Under the pieces are notes generated by a model, which searched no databases, had not been told where the DNA came from, and saw only the letters and a list, made by a program, of their open reading frames with translations. From the NCBI GenBank assembly GCA_035610365.1, contig CM069432.1:229918532-229982531 (forward strand): DNA of 64,000 bases, in the 5' to 3' direction. Below are positions 24,638 through 35,395 of this stretch, one piece after another; the first letter of the stretch is position 1, and the number at the start of each line of letters is the position of its first letter. Origin of the DNA: Aquatica leii (lineage: Eukaryota > Arthropoda > Insecta > Coleoptera > Lampyridae). A program made the translations under genes and the position numbers.

Positions 24638-24651
24638 GGTTATGGGCCCAG
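24638..24651 (+). promoter_or_regulatory. Primer-binding site, initiator tRNA-Met half molecule
   Basis: GGTTATGGGCCCAG directly after the 5' LTR is complementary to the anticodon arm of initiator tRNA-Met, CTGGGCCCATAACC. Copia elements are known to prime from this internal tRNA fragment and not from the tRNA 3' end. Confidence 0.85.
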
Positions 24652-24714
24652 GTGTGCCAAGCAACTCAAGCAAGTATCAATAAAAATATACACAGAAAAT
24701 TTAAAAAAAAAAAA

Positions 24715-25842
24715 ATGGCTACTGCAATAACCGAAAAATATGGAATAAAACAATTCGATGGTAAAAACTATGACCACTGGAAATTTAGAATGCAAATAAT
24801 TCTTGATCAGCATGAAGTGAAATCGTGTATAGATGAAGAAATAGAAAATCCCGACAGTGCGTTCATAAAATTAGACAAAAAGTGTAAATCGATTATTGTG
24901 CAGTGTATTGCAAATTCACATTTGGAGTATGTGAAAGATAAAGAAACATCGTATCAGATGTGGAAAGCATTGGAAGCAGTCTTTCAACGAAAGGGTGTGG
25001 CAAGTCAACTTTACCTGAGGAAAAAACTCTTAACAATGAAACTTGCGACTGGTGATTCACTCGAAACCCATTTTATTAAATTTGAGGAAACAATAAGAGA
25101 ATTAAAATCGGTAGGGGCTACTCTTGAACAAATTGACATTGTATGTCATCTTCTTCTAACATTGCCTAAATCATACGACACCATTGTAACAGCCTTGGAA
25201 ACATTAGAACAAAATAAATTAAGTTTGGAGTTTGTAAAAGCTAAATTAATGGATCATGAAATAAAACAAGTTCACAGTCAGCGTAACTACGACTCATATG
25301 CACCGGTAGCATATTCTAGTTACAATAAAAAGTATAACATGCATAAACAAGGAGCGTCACAAGAAGTTAAGAAAACTAAAACTAATAATTATACAAATGT
25401 GATATTGTGCCACAACTGCAGAAAACCAGGACATACACGTAACCAATGCTGGTTTAAGAAGCAAGCTAATCAAGCAAATGTAGAAACCGAAGAAGTTCAG
25501 CAAGAAATAAGCAAGATAGCATTTATTGCTACAACAATTGTCATGGATACAACCTGTAGTACTAGGAACAGCATTAGTTGGTATGTTGACTCAGGAGCAA
25601 CAGATCACATGGTGAACAATTTAGATGTCTTCTCAAATGTGAGTAAACTAAAACATGAAATTTGTATAAATGTAGCAAAAGCTAATGAATCTTTAAAATG
25701 TACTCATGTAGGTGATATTAATGTCTTCCTAAAAATGGGCGAAAATGCCATTATAAAAAATGTTTTGTTTGTTAAAAATCTAAGACACAATTTATTATCT
25801 GTTAAAAAAATTAGAACAAGCAGGATTAGAAGTAGTTTTTAA
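24715..25842 (+). CDS. Copia gag and start of protease, to the frame break
   Basis: I start at ATG 24715 (MATAITEKYGIKQFDGKNY), the canonical copia gag opening, after an A-rich leader; an in-frame ATG at 24652 abuts the primer site and is less likely. Order: gag core with the LDKKCKSIIVQCIANS region, the CHNCRKPGHTRNQC zinc knuckle (nucleic-acid binding), then the aspartic protease motif WYVDSGATDHM. The frame is lost at an A run at 25804-25810 and closes at 25842. The rest of the polyprotein continues in the next frame. Apart from that break the reading is clean. Gag packages the element RNA; protease would process the polyprotein. Confidence 0.9.
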   Translation: MATAITEKYGIKQFDGKNYDHWKFRMQIILDQHEVKSCIDEEIENPDSAFIKLDKKCKSIIVQCIANSHLEYVKDKETSYQMWKALEAVFQRKGVASQLYLRKKLLTMKLATGDSLETHFIKFEETIRELKSVGATLEQIDIVCHLLLTLPKSYDTIVTALETLEQNKLSLEFVKAKLMDHEIKQVHSQRNYDSYAPVAYSSYNKKYNMHKQGASQEVKKTKTNNYTNVILCHNCRKPGHTRNQCWFKKQANQANVETEEVQQEISKIAFIATTIVMDTTCSTRNSISWYVDSGATDHMVNNLDVFSNVSKLKHEICINVAKANESLKCTHVGDINVFLKMGENAIIKNVLFVKNLRHNLLSVKKIRTSRIRSSF

Positions 25843-25906
25843 GGAAGGAAATGTTTCTATCTATAAAAATAGAAAGTTACTTGCATGTGGAAATAAAAAT
25901 GAAAAT

Positions 25907-28666
25907 TTGTATTCAATTGAATTTAAATTGAACAGTCAAGAAATTAATCTATGTAAAAGTAATACAAATTTTGATTTATGGCACAGTAGATTAGGTCATT
26001 TATCTAGTAAAAATATGTTAAAATTGGTTAATTCCAATATGGTTCTAGGTTTAGACTTACATAAAAGTGAAACTAACAATTTAGATAAGTGTGGAATATG
26101 TATTCAAAGTAAGAGTACCAGATTGCCTTTTTCAAAAATAAGTCGCAAAAGAAGTCAAAGGATTCTCGAACTAATACACAGTGATGTCTGTGGTCCTATT
26201 GACCCACCTACCTACGATAATAAACGTTTTTTTGTAACATTCATAGATGACTACACACACTTTGCCATTGTTTATCTGATGGAGCATAAAAGTCAAGTTT
26301 TTGAGTGTTTCAAACAATATGAGGCATTAGTTACCAGTCGATTCAATCAAAAAATTGCAACACTTAGTTCTGATAATGGTGGAGAGTACTGCTCTCGAGA
26401 ATTTTTGAATTATTGCAAAGCTAAAGGTATTAAAAATCAATTCACAGTGCCTTATAATCCAGAATTAAATGGAACTGCTGAAAGGTTTAATAGAACACTC
26501 CTAGAAAAAGCCAGGGCCATGGTTCTAGAGTCGAAGTTACAAAAGGAAATATGGGGAGAAGCAATTCAGTGTGCTACTTACATCACTAACAGAAGTCCTA
26601 CTACTGCACTGGAGCATAAAACACCCGCTGAATTATTCTATGATAAGAAACCTGATGTTAAAAATCTAAAAATTTTTGGAAGCCTGGCCTACAATCATAT
26701 ACCCAAAGAAAAACAGAATGGAAAATTTGAACCAAAATCTGAATTAGAAATAATGGTTGGTTATACTTATAATGGATATAGGTTATGGGATCCTGTAAAA
26801 AGAAAAATAGTGATAGCCAGAAATGTGGTATTTGATGAGAAGAAAAACATTGAAAACTTTAACAAGGATGACGGAGTTCTTTTAAATGATAAACAAACAG
26901 TTGCAATTGAACTTGAGGAATATGGAGATAAAGAAAATTCAAATGATATACAAAATCAAGAAAATGAAAAAGTAACTGGAATACGTCAAATAGGAGAAAA
27001 ACTTGACATTGAAGAAACAGAAGATGGTAACAGAAGAAACGTAAGGGAAAGAAAAAGACCACAATATCTAAATGATTACATAGATGAGTATGAAATGGAA
27101 CATCTTGCTCTTATTTCAGAAGCATTCATCGACAATGTACCAAACAGTTATGAAGAAGTAAAGAGTAGAACAGACTTCAAAAAATGGAAGGAAGCAATCA
27201 ACGAAGAAATGGAATCCCTTAAAGAAAATGAAACCTGGCTAGTAGTTGAAAAACCAAAACATGCAAGATTGCTGGATACAAAGTGGGTTTTTCGGATTAA
27301 AAAGAATGAAGAAGGAAATGCTCAGAAATACAAAGCAAGACTTGTTGTGAAAGGTTTCATGCAAAAAGAAGGCTTTGACTTTAAAGATACTTACGCACCA
27401 GTAGCTCGTTATACAACAGTTAGAACATTGTTGGCAGTTGCAAATGTAAGGAATCTCGCACTTTATCAAATGGATGTGTGCTCGGCATTTTTACATGGTA
27501 GAATTGAAGAAGACATATATATAAATGTACCTGAAGGTTTTGATAAGCATGACAATAAAGTATTTAAATTACAAAAAGCATTGTATGGGCTTAAGCAAGC
27601 GCCATACTGTTGGAACAAGAGATTTAATGAGTTTGCGAAGAAAGAAGGATTAAAACAATCTAATAATGATGCATGCTTATATACTGAAGAACTCGGAAAT
27701 GATGTTACTTACCTGTTGTTGTATGTGGACGACATAATAATTGTCAGTAATAACGAAAGCAAAATATATGGATTAAAACTGAAATTAGCCGAAAATTTTA
27801 AGATGCAAGATCTTGGAACTTTGAAGATTTTTTTAGGAATCAGTATCAGAAGAACTGAAAATGGCATTTACCTAAGTCAAAAAAATTACATTTCGAATCT
27901 TCTTCAACGCTTTAATATGGCTGATTGCAAAGATAGCAAAACACCCATGGACTCAAAGTTTAGTACCGACTCACTGCAAGGCGAGTTGACTGAAAAGAAA
28001 CCAATCCGTAATCTAGTTGGAAGCATAATGTATCTCATGTTAGGCACAAGACCTGACCTCAGCATATCAATAAATATTTGCAGTCGATTTCAAGATAAAC
28101 CCTCAGATCAGCTGTGGAAATGCCTTAAGAAAATTTTAAGATACATAAAAGGTACAGCTAATTATGAATTATTTTTTGATAAAAACAACAAGGACAAATT
28201 AATTGGATATGCGGACTCTGATTGGGCAGGAGATCAAAATGATAGAAAATCTACATCAGGATTTTTATTCAAAGTATTTGGGAGTACTGTTTGCTGGAAT
28301 ACGAAGAAGCAAAGTTGTGTGGCAGTATCGTCGACAGAAGCGGAATACATCGCTCTTGCAGAGGCTGCTAAAGATGGCTTATGGCTTTCAAATTTATTAA
28401 TGGATTTTGGATATGCAAAAACAAACTTCACAATTTTTGAGGACAATCAGTCCTGTATCAAACTAACCACTAAATTTGAGCATAAGCGATTAAAGCATGT
28501 AGACGTAAAATATAATTTCTTGAAAGATCTAGTTAATAACAAAACTCTTACTGTTGAGTACATTTCCACACATAATCAAACTGCTGATATATTGACTAAA
28601 AGTCTATCAAGAGTACTGTTAGAAAAACATAGATTTGGAATAGGCTTAAGAAATGAAATAAATTAA
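25907..28666 (+). CDS. Copia pol: integrase, reverse transcriptase, RNase H
   Basis: The true frame is open from about 25811; the first ATG is at 25907. Order: integrase zinc-binding HHCC (HSRLGHL ... CGICIQSK), integrase core with the three acidic blocks HSDVCGP, LSSDNGGEY and NGTAERFNRT, a linker, reverse transcriptase opening WVFRIKKNEEG and including the catalytic YVDDIII, then RNase H with YADSDWAG and the EDNQSCIKL and KHVDVKYNF blocks. The 919 residues from the ATG are normal for copia pol, and no stop occurs within. The enzymes would copy the RNA and integrate the DNA. Only the upstream frame break argues against activity of this copy. Confidence 0.93.
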   Translation: MYSIEFKLNSQEINLCKSNTNFDLWHSRLGHLSSKNMLKLVNSNMVLGLDLHKSETNNLDKCGICIQSKSTRLPFSKISRKRSQRILELIHSDVCGPIDPPTYDNKRFFVTFIDDYTHFAIVYLMEHKSQVFECFKQYEALVTSRFNQKIATLSSDNGGEYCSREFLNYCKAKGIKNQFTVPYNPELNGTAERFNRTLLEKARAMVLESKLQKEIWGEAIQCATYITNRSPTTALEHKTPAELFYDKKPDVKNLKIFGSLAYNHIPKEKQNGKFEPKSELEIMVGYTYNGYRLWDPVKRKIVIARNVVFDEKKNIENFNKDDGVLLNDKQTVAIELEEYGDKENSNDIQNQENEKVTGIRQIGEKLDIEETEDGNRRNVRERKRPQYLNDYIDEYEMEHLALISEAFIDNVPNSYEEVKSRTDFKKWKEAINEEMESLKENETWLVVEKPKHARLLDTKWVFRIKKNEEGNAQKYKARLVVKGFMQKEGFDFKDTYAPVARYTTVRTLLAVANVRNLALYQMDVCSAFLHGRIEEDIYINVPEGFDKHDNKVFKLQKALYGLKQAPYCWNKRFNEFAKKEGLKQSNNDACLYTEELGNDVTYLLLYVDDIIIVSNNESKIYGLKLKLAENFKMQDLGTLKIFLGISIRRTENGIYLSQKNYISNLLQRFNMADCKDSKTPMDSKFSTDSLQGELTEKKPIRNLVGSIMYLMLGTRPDLSISINICSRFQDKPSDQLWKCLKKILRYIKGTANYELFFDKNNKDKLIGYADSDWAGDQNDRKSTSGFLFKVFGSTVCWNTKKQSCVAVSSTEAEYIALAEAAKDGLWLSNLLMDFGYAKTNFTIFEDNQSCIKLTTKFEHKRLKHVDVKYNFLKDLVNNKTLTVEYISTHNQTADILTKSLSRVLLEKHRFGIGLRNEIN

Positions 28667-28688
28667 ATTTATTTAAGATCATTCGATT

Positions 28689-28697
28689 GAGAGGGGG
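28689..28697 (+). promoter_or_regulatory. Copia polypurine tract
   Basis: GAGAGGGGG immediately before the 3' LTR, the expected plus-strand primer. Confidence 0.85.
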
Positions 28698-28892
28698 TGT
28701 TGGGACAATCAAATATCTTAAGTTTGCAATGTTAAAAATATATGTTAAGTTGGTAACACTGTTAGTTAAGTTTTTTGGATGTATGCAGGAATTATACTCT
28801 TATTTAGTTTTATTAAAACGAATTAATAAAATACTATTGAAGTTATATTCGTTTTAGTTATATTCTGTGGAAACTCACTGCTGAACTCAACA
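28698..28892 (+). repeat. Copia 3' LTR
   Basis: 195 bp, no difference seen from the 5' LTR. Confidence 0.95.
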
Positions 28893-28897
28893 TTCGG

Positions 28898-30225
28898 AAC
28901 CATATTTCCCGATTCATGTAAATGTTAGAAACTTAGGTATTTGGGTAACCACCTTAATATAGCAAGAATGTACGCCTTTTATTTGGAAGAATGTGCCGAC
29001 AACAATATACCAAAAGTATTCGCATAGCATGGTTATACGCCGAGATTTTCAACTACAAATTCAATATTGCATTAAAACCACCGGACAATGATACTTTTGT
29101 GATATATGTGATAGATTTAAGCTGCAGTTACAATATGTACGTAATCAAGAATCGATTTGTTTTACAGAAACATATGATCAACATCTGGAGGCAACACTAA
29201 CCGTTATTTGTTGAAATCAGGAAATAAAAACCGAAAAGAAAAATACTTATGAAAAAGAAGTCATGATAAATCTGGAAAAATGTTTGCCAACTTCAGATCT
29301 TATTGCATGATATGGGACAAAAGCATAGCTACACATTGAAGGAATGTTTTATGTTAAAAATTTTTGAGTATAAATTTTGTTCTCGGAACGCCTACTTTTC
29401 GATATAATGGCAGTCATGCGCCATAGAAGTGTTGCTTTTGACAGCTAAAATTTTTCAACGAAAGAAAAACCATTTTTGCAGTGTCTCTCGTACACTTCAC
29501 ATGTATGTTTTAATGTAAGCGCACAGCGACGTTTTCACTACTAAAAATTTCACAAGCATCTGTGTTATAAATGGGTGTATTATTAAAGCTGCTTTTGTGA
29601 AAGTTTCATGGGGTAAGCAATAACACATCTCTGACTTTGTGATTTTCCCGTAATTGTCTTAACGTTTTACGATAACACCACGGGTTGAGTCAAGTTGGCA
29701 GGATTCATGAGTAATTCATTACTTTTGGCTGGGAGCTATACTTAGAAGCATGTAGAAAAAAAGAATCTCGATCAATGAGGCCACTTCCGAGACAAAACCC
29801 ACCGGCGAAATTGAAAATTACTTGAATGCTCGACGCATTTAATTCAGATTCATTGTTTGTCGATCAGCAACTTAATTGTGATACGATCCTATATTTTATA
29901 TTTAATTTGTACATTTGTGGAAAGTGAAATAGGTACGAACTAGATATAGTTTGGAGTGTTGCCTACTCTTCAGGACTTGTATCAACGGTATAACTGTGAT
30001 ATTTAAGGAATTTATTGTTTGTCGCTATATATGTACATAATTATACTTTGCTTACGTAATACCTTTTTTTAACATCTTCTCTTCTTATTATAAAAAAATT
30101 AATATAGTTGGTTATAATCAGTGTCTTGTCATTTATTCTGTTTGAGTAGATTTAAAAGGTGTCGATCATTCTAGCTTCTAATCGTATTGGCGCCTTTTTG
30201 ATTTGTTTTATATTTTTGCACCACG
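28898..30225. other. Gene-free stretch
   Basis: No coding or element structure that I can support. Confidence 0.45.
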
Positions 30226-30705
30226 AAGCTTACGACCGAAATCTCCGGATTCAACTGAGTTAGTGGCTAGCAACTTTTGTTGCGAGAAAACTCTCGTAAG
30301 AAATGAAATAGGTTCCTGTTTAACTAAATATGTTATATACAACATTTCAGACGCTATTACCGATCTGTGTGTTTGGTCAGATAACTGTCCATCACATGTA
30401 CTTATGGTTATGTATTATTTTTGGATTTTAAAAATAAAACCCAACATAAACATCGTGAATCATAAGTTACTTACCAGAGGACATACCCATTTGGAGGCAG
30501 ACGGAGTTCATTCGGTAATAGAAAGAGAAAGGAAGAAAATTCCTCAGTTTAAAATCGCTACTCTAACTGGTTAGGTTGTGCTCAATAAAAAGCCATGCTC
30601 GGTTTACGGTATTGAAAAAGAAGATTTTTTAAACTTCATAAAGTTAAGTGACGAAATTTACACTGCATTTGTTTTGAGAAAAAAATTGCAGAAAATTTTC
30701 TTATA
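30226..30705 (+). pseudogene. Relic of an insect DDE-type element (DUF7869-like)
   Basis: In the frame 30203-30574 one reads LCVWSDNCPSHVLMVMYYFW and later NIVNHKLLTRGHTHLEADGV followed by HSVIERERKK. These Asp, Asn and GHTH..aD blocks are the hallmarks of a widespread insect family (DUF7869-like) found in many copies per genome and thought to be transposase-derived. After a stop the similarity continues as DFLNF-like text with VLRKKLQ to about 30705. The N-terminal half is missing and stops are present, so this is a fragment. No terminal repeats were found. Family naming is from memory of the motifs. Confidence 0.55.
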
Positions 30706-33700
30706 AAAAAATGGTACATTTTCAAGTTAGAAACTAAAACAATTTATACAAAAAAATATAACCATTTACAAAAACTATTCGAATCAGCGTCGACAGCTTT
30801 TCACTATTTTTATACTAATCTTGCGCATGGTGAGAATAATGTAGAAACGGAAAGTATTGATTAAAATCAGTACCTACTTTTTGAAAGCTACTTGTTTTTT
30901 TTTGTCTGTTTCAAAGAGTGCTCAAAGTGAATATTCTTCTTTTTTAGATTTAGAAAATAGTTATTAAAAAATATTTTAACATTGTTTGCCATAGGTGATA
31001 TTTCCATTTATTGACTTAATATTACGTTTAAGTCCAAATAACAATATTTTTCCAATAGCCAAATAAAGTCATTTAAAATAGAAAAGGTTTGTTTTATTTC
31101 AAATATAACTAAACTCTATTAAAAAAATTTCTGTTTTCTTAACTAAAAAAATGAGTGGATTCTCTCGAACAAAGTGGCTTAACATAATTCAATAAGTTTA
31201 AACGCTTGTACGGAAAAATGCTAATTTTGAACTTAACATAGTTTGCTGCTGGGGTACAGATATATAAAATATAAAACCTTCGCTAGATAATGTTTTTGTC
31301 GTTAAATATTATTAATTTAGAAACGAATTTTAACAAAATCATTGAATATAATCAAGAAAGCTCAATGCAAATACGCTAAAATAGAGAAAGAATACTTTCA
31401 GTTCATTTTTGATAATGTTAGTCACCTTAATATATAAGAGCTGGGCAACAGTAGCATAATATTATCAGAGATCATTAACATTAAAAAAACTGGTGTGGTC
31501 ACCACACGACTTTCCTATAAGGAATGATGAAAGAATATTTTTTTAAAGGTTATGTTGTCATAAAACCACTTTGAAGTGATATGTACACGTTTGTATTGAC
31601 TCTAGCATGCTATAATTTTTTTGAATTTTTTCTCCTCGACTTCATTAAATATATAACCGAACTATGGAAAATTAAGCTTATGTTGTCATATTGACTAATC
31701 CCTATATTTGTGCGCCTCAACATTGCTTTCCTCTTTAGTAAATCAGTTAAAATTATTATTTTTAACATATATTGCTTTCCCTTCAAGATATGGAATATTT
31801 TTCTAAAAAAAATCGTCACAGGCGGGATTCGAACCTAGATATTTGTGAATTCATGTTAAATTATAAATAAAATATCTAATAAACGGTTAATGTTAGAACA
31901 TTTTTTTATTTGAATAAATTGTTAGGAAGAATTATCTCTATAAGAAACTGTAAAAACAATTCGAATTAATTACATACGTACAAAATTAAATAAGAAAAAC
32001 TTAAAAATGGCGGATACACACACTTCCGGTTTCTTTATCAGACCCATCTTTTGATAGAACAGAGAGAATATGAAAAGCATGAATAATCTGAAGAAAGTTT
32101 TATGCGGGATAGATTGTGTCTCTTACAGCAGATTGTTGAACCACAAATAACGAATGTTGGGTTGCGAAAGGATGAAAAGTTTACACTCATAAAAAAATTG
32201 TCAAAAATGTATACCACGTACTTATAATGTCTTCGTAAATAAAAACAGTTGCGACTGTAACAGATATTGTATAAAATTTTACAGTTTTAAAAAATTTATC
32301 AGAATCTCTAATCCTTGATAATAGAATATGATCACCAGTCTAAATCAACAGAAATATAAGGCATATGTTAATTTTCCACCACGTATCAAATGTATGTCCC
32401 AATTTCGATGTTCACCATTGGTATCTCGGTTATTAGAAGACATAGAGCAACGGTTAAACGGGGAATGTTTTGCAGAATTCAATACTCGAACCTAATCTTA
32501 TTTCAAATTTGATTTAACTTTTTAAATTTTTTAAATGATAAGACAAATTATATTATAACTGATGGTGCCTAAACAAAATTTTGAATATGTAATACAACAA
32601 ACCTACAATTTATGAGCTGTGTTGATGTCACAAAGCCGGTCCCGGCTCCAGGAAGAGAAGACAAGTCGTGTCACGGCCCAGGGCAGCAAATAATTGCGAC
32701 GTAAAAATTGAAATATTAATGTAAAGTCTCATCTCATCAGAGTATCTAACCTCTCCACCGGCCGGTCAGGATCATGTAGAAGACCACAGTATTAGGATGA
32801 CTTTTACTAATTTTAATAATCGTCATTATATCATGTCATTAGTTCGCGCTTTTAGTGGCTTTGTTAATGCTAAAAATCAATACGTCATTGCAAAATATTT
32901 GACAATTATAGATGGTAGTCAATATACATAATAAAAATAGAGAAATTTTTACAGCATGTTGCTTATAAAAAACCAAATGCTGAAAAGAGAGCCGCTCCCG
33001 CCGCCTTGAACGACGACAAGGTTTACGGTGTCCCTTGTAAAGAAAGTGATGACTTGATAAAATCAGTGACTACAAGAATTAGGTGAAGCCGACCGACCAA
33101 AACCGCCGATTTACTAATCGTCATCGTTACAATTTATACAACAAAGTTGAAAAAAATGGTTGGTTGGTATATAGACAAAAATATGCGGAAATATCCATTA
33201 GACTAGCATCTATCAATATCATTAATGGAGAAATTCAGTAGATAACAAGCACAGAAACCCAACATTGAAAAATGTCACATTGAACGACTCATTGCCATAA
33301 TACGATTTTCGACAGTGTCTTGATTTAGGAGGTGATTCTGATAAACTGTTTCAACAACATGGGAATTTTTTTAATCTAATGAAAAAACAACCGCCATCTA
33401 TACTTAGAGAAAAATATTGAAATCCTTTATAGCCAAGTAGAAAATAAAATTCTGTCTGGTTTGAAAAATGCCAAATGCACCTTTTTAGATTTGTGCCCCT
33501 GTATGGGAATTTTATATATTAACCCAATAGCATTTAGCTTCCATGCAGAGGCATTCTCTCAATTTAGTTGATGCTGCTAAATATGGAAAAGTAGAATACA
33601 TGTAATCACACCTTTAAGATATGAAATAGAAAACTTGTATGTACGATGTGTTGGTTGAAATAAGTAAAAACGAAAACACGGATAGAATAGTTACTTATCA

Positions 33701-33775
33701 GATAAGCTGCTTAGCAAACCCCGTACATAACAACTACACAAGAAAGGAATTTCTTCCAAGAATGTACCTTAACAA
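30706..33775. other. Gene-free stretch
   Basis: No convincing gene. GGTTCGAATCC on the minus strand at 31825-31835 matches the tRNA B box, but no A box or cloverleaf is evident. Around 32635-32790 and 32995-33125 GC-richer patches (GCCGGTCCCGGCTCC) stand out from the AT-rich background and may be retroelement debris. Confidence 0.45.
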
Positions 33776-34206
33776 AGTACTGCTAGTGATCTATCGTTTT
33801 TGGTATCAACGCACCTAAATACCTGTTGAAATGGTTATCGAATAAACTTAATAGTACCACCAATCAAATATTAGTATCGCAAATTCTTGTGAATTTATTA
33901 AGAGAATTAAAAACATAGAATTGACAGCTGATGTATTAGTATCTTTCTATGTCAGTTGTCTGTTTTTAAGCATTCCCAACGCCGAGACCTTAAACTATTT
34001 AAAAGAAATATTGCTTTTGAACAATGCAGAGGTCGATAACTGTTTAAAACGCACTCGGTTGTAGATGGATCAAACCTTCTTTATTTCTAACTTATTCATG
34101 CGGAAATTTCAAAACGACCTAAAATTTTTTAGAGTGCGGTTGCGCTACGAAATCTTTGTGATAATATATACTAAGATGTGCAAACCTACAGTTTCTGGAT
34201 GAGCTA

Positions 34207-34629
34207 AGTCCCGTTTCACATGAAGCGTACAATACGCGCTACGCCCTACGCAGAGCGTAAGCGTTTGAATCCTTTCACATTAAGCAGTAATACAATTGAT
34301 TTGAAAAAATGCAAACGTTGTTGCCATTGCCGCACCTTTTATCGTCTTGTGAAAAGCAAATGCAGAAGAGAAAAAGGGTACACATGGCAATCCTGAATTT
34401 GTTATCAGTTAAACGCGCGACGTAGCATGTGAAAGGAATGTACAGATGCTGTGCCATCACGCGCTGCGTAGGTACGCGGAGCGCAAGGGCTGAGCGTGTG
34501 CTCTCGACGTAAAACTTAACGCGCGCGTGTCGCTTACGAAAAACGCGCTTATGTGAATCCTTTATTTCGTACAATGTAAACTTATTTTCAAGCGTAGAGC
34601 GTATCGTACGCTTCATGTGAAACGGTACT
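34207..34629. mobile_element. 423-bp MITE inside the Penelope-like relic
   Basis: The left end is AGTCCCGTTTCACATGAAGC; the reverse-complemented right end is AGTACCGTTTCACATGAAGC. TA flanks both ends (34205-34206, 34630-34631). Excising it restores the host phrase FLDEL followed by SSKFSS in frame. The interior is unusually GC-rich with repeated CGCGCTACGC-like motifs and has no real ORF. Confidence 0.88.
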
Positions 34630-34838
34630 TAAGTTCAAAATTCTCATCCATCAAATTTACCTATGAAAAAAAAAGAATGGAAAATTACCATTTCTTGATA
34701 TCCTTGTTACAAGGAAGATCGGTGATTTTGAATTTGACATATATGAAAAACGACAAGCACGATTAGCTTTGTGACAATAAGTGATTCCAACCACCATAGA
34801 CTACCACATTTTCCATTGAGCAAACAGAATTTTAAGAA

Positions 34839-35088
34839 ATTAATGAATCGGTTAAGAATACTCTTCACTAGGAGGGGCAAATTAAACCACTTTAGATTTT
34901 TTATATAGCGACGTTTCGTGCAATCATGCGTGCACTTTTTCAGGCCAACACGCATGATTGCACGAAACCTCGCCATATAAAAAATCTAAAGTGGTTTAAT
35001 TTGCCCCTCCTAGTAAAGAGTATTCTTAACCGATTCATTAATTAAATATAAAAGGAGGACGTAACCTACAGTACTAGAATTTTAAGAA
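34839..35088. mobile_element. Palindromic insertion with 13-bp flanking duplication
   Basis: AGAATTTTAAGAA occurs at 34826-34838 and again at 35076-35088, bracketing an insert of about 240-250 bp inside the Penelope-like reading frame. Positions 34838-35043 form a near-perfect palindrome: arms of about 95 bp with only a few mismatches around a 16-nt centre, CACTTTTTCAGGCCAA. Duplications this long suggest retrotransposition and not a DNA transposon. A hammerhead-like core is readable across the centre (see 34900-34950). Confidence 0.8.
34900..34950 (-). ncRNA. Hammerhead-ribozyme-like core, degenerate
   Basis: On the minus strand the text reads CTGAAAA, then the hairpin GTGCA/TGCAC around an 8-nt loop, then GAAAC followed by GTCGC. 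The hammerhead catalytic core is CTGANGA, stem II, GAAA, so spacing and stem II fit but the first box is off consensus. Penelope-like elements are known to carry such motifs in their terminal repeats. No activity is claimed. Confidence 0.4.
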
Positions 35089-35395
35089 CTTCATACAATA
35101 AAAGAAATTGCTGCATACAATGGGTTTTCGAAGGAAGTTGTGTCAAATATTATTCGAAAACAAAAACACAAATTACACGTGAAAAACCTGGTTATACAAA
35201 ACGTCTATCTAGAATATTACCAAATTTGACTTCAAAACAGTTGTCAGTTCCAAAAATAAGTTATTTACTAAACCCAAAATATCCAATAGAAGCTTAAATC
35301 AAGTATATATAAAATAAACTGTCAACACTGCGATCAAGTATATGTAGGACAAACCAAGAGACTTTGGGGTACCGCATAGTTTGAAACCCATTTAA

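Larger units (their letters stand above)
24438..28897 (+). mobile_element. Full-length Copia (Ty1) LTR retrotransposon with target duplication
   Basis: The element is 24443-28892, flanked by perfect 5-bp duplications TTCGG (24438-24442 and 28893-28897). The two 195-bp LTRs look identical base for base. It has a tRNA-derived primer site, a polypurine tract and gag-pol in the copia order: gag, protease, integrase, reverse transcriptase, RNase H. The coding region is interrupted by a single frame break in an A run at 25804-25810. Identical LTRs imply recent insertion. It lies antisense inside the proposed intron of the RS/Asn-rich gene. Confidence 0.95.
33776..35395 (+). mobile_element. Penelope-like retroelement relic (RT and GIY-YIG parts)
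   Basis: In shifting frames: INAPKYLLKWLSNKLNS (about 33809), NSCEFIKRIKNIELTADVLV followed by SFYVSCLFLSIPN (about 33890-33990, RT motif with the DVLVSFDV-type block), QFLDEL (about 34190), then SSKFSSIKFTYEK, KLPFLDILVTRKIGDFEFD (about 34683-34740), RYITSDSNHHRLPHFPLSKQ, EIAAYNGFSKEVVSNIIRKQ (about 35098-35160), and SSIYKINCQHCDQVYVGQTK (about 35298-35357), which is the GIY-YIG endonuclease start. The order is that of Penelope-like polyproteins. Two insertions interrupt it: a MITE at 34207-34629 and a palindromic segment at 34839-35088. It is heavily decayed. Confidence 0.8.

Noticed and set aside
31825..31835. GGTTCGAATCC, a perfect tRNA B box on the minus strand
   Set aside because: No A box at the proper distance and no acceptor stem pairing; chance or a tiny fragment.
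34275..34616. 113-codon minus-strand frame
   Set aside because: It is entirely inside the TA-flanked MITE and results from the GC-rich repeated words.
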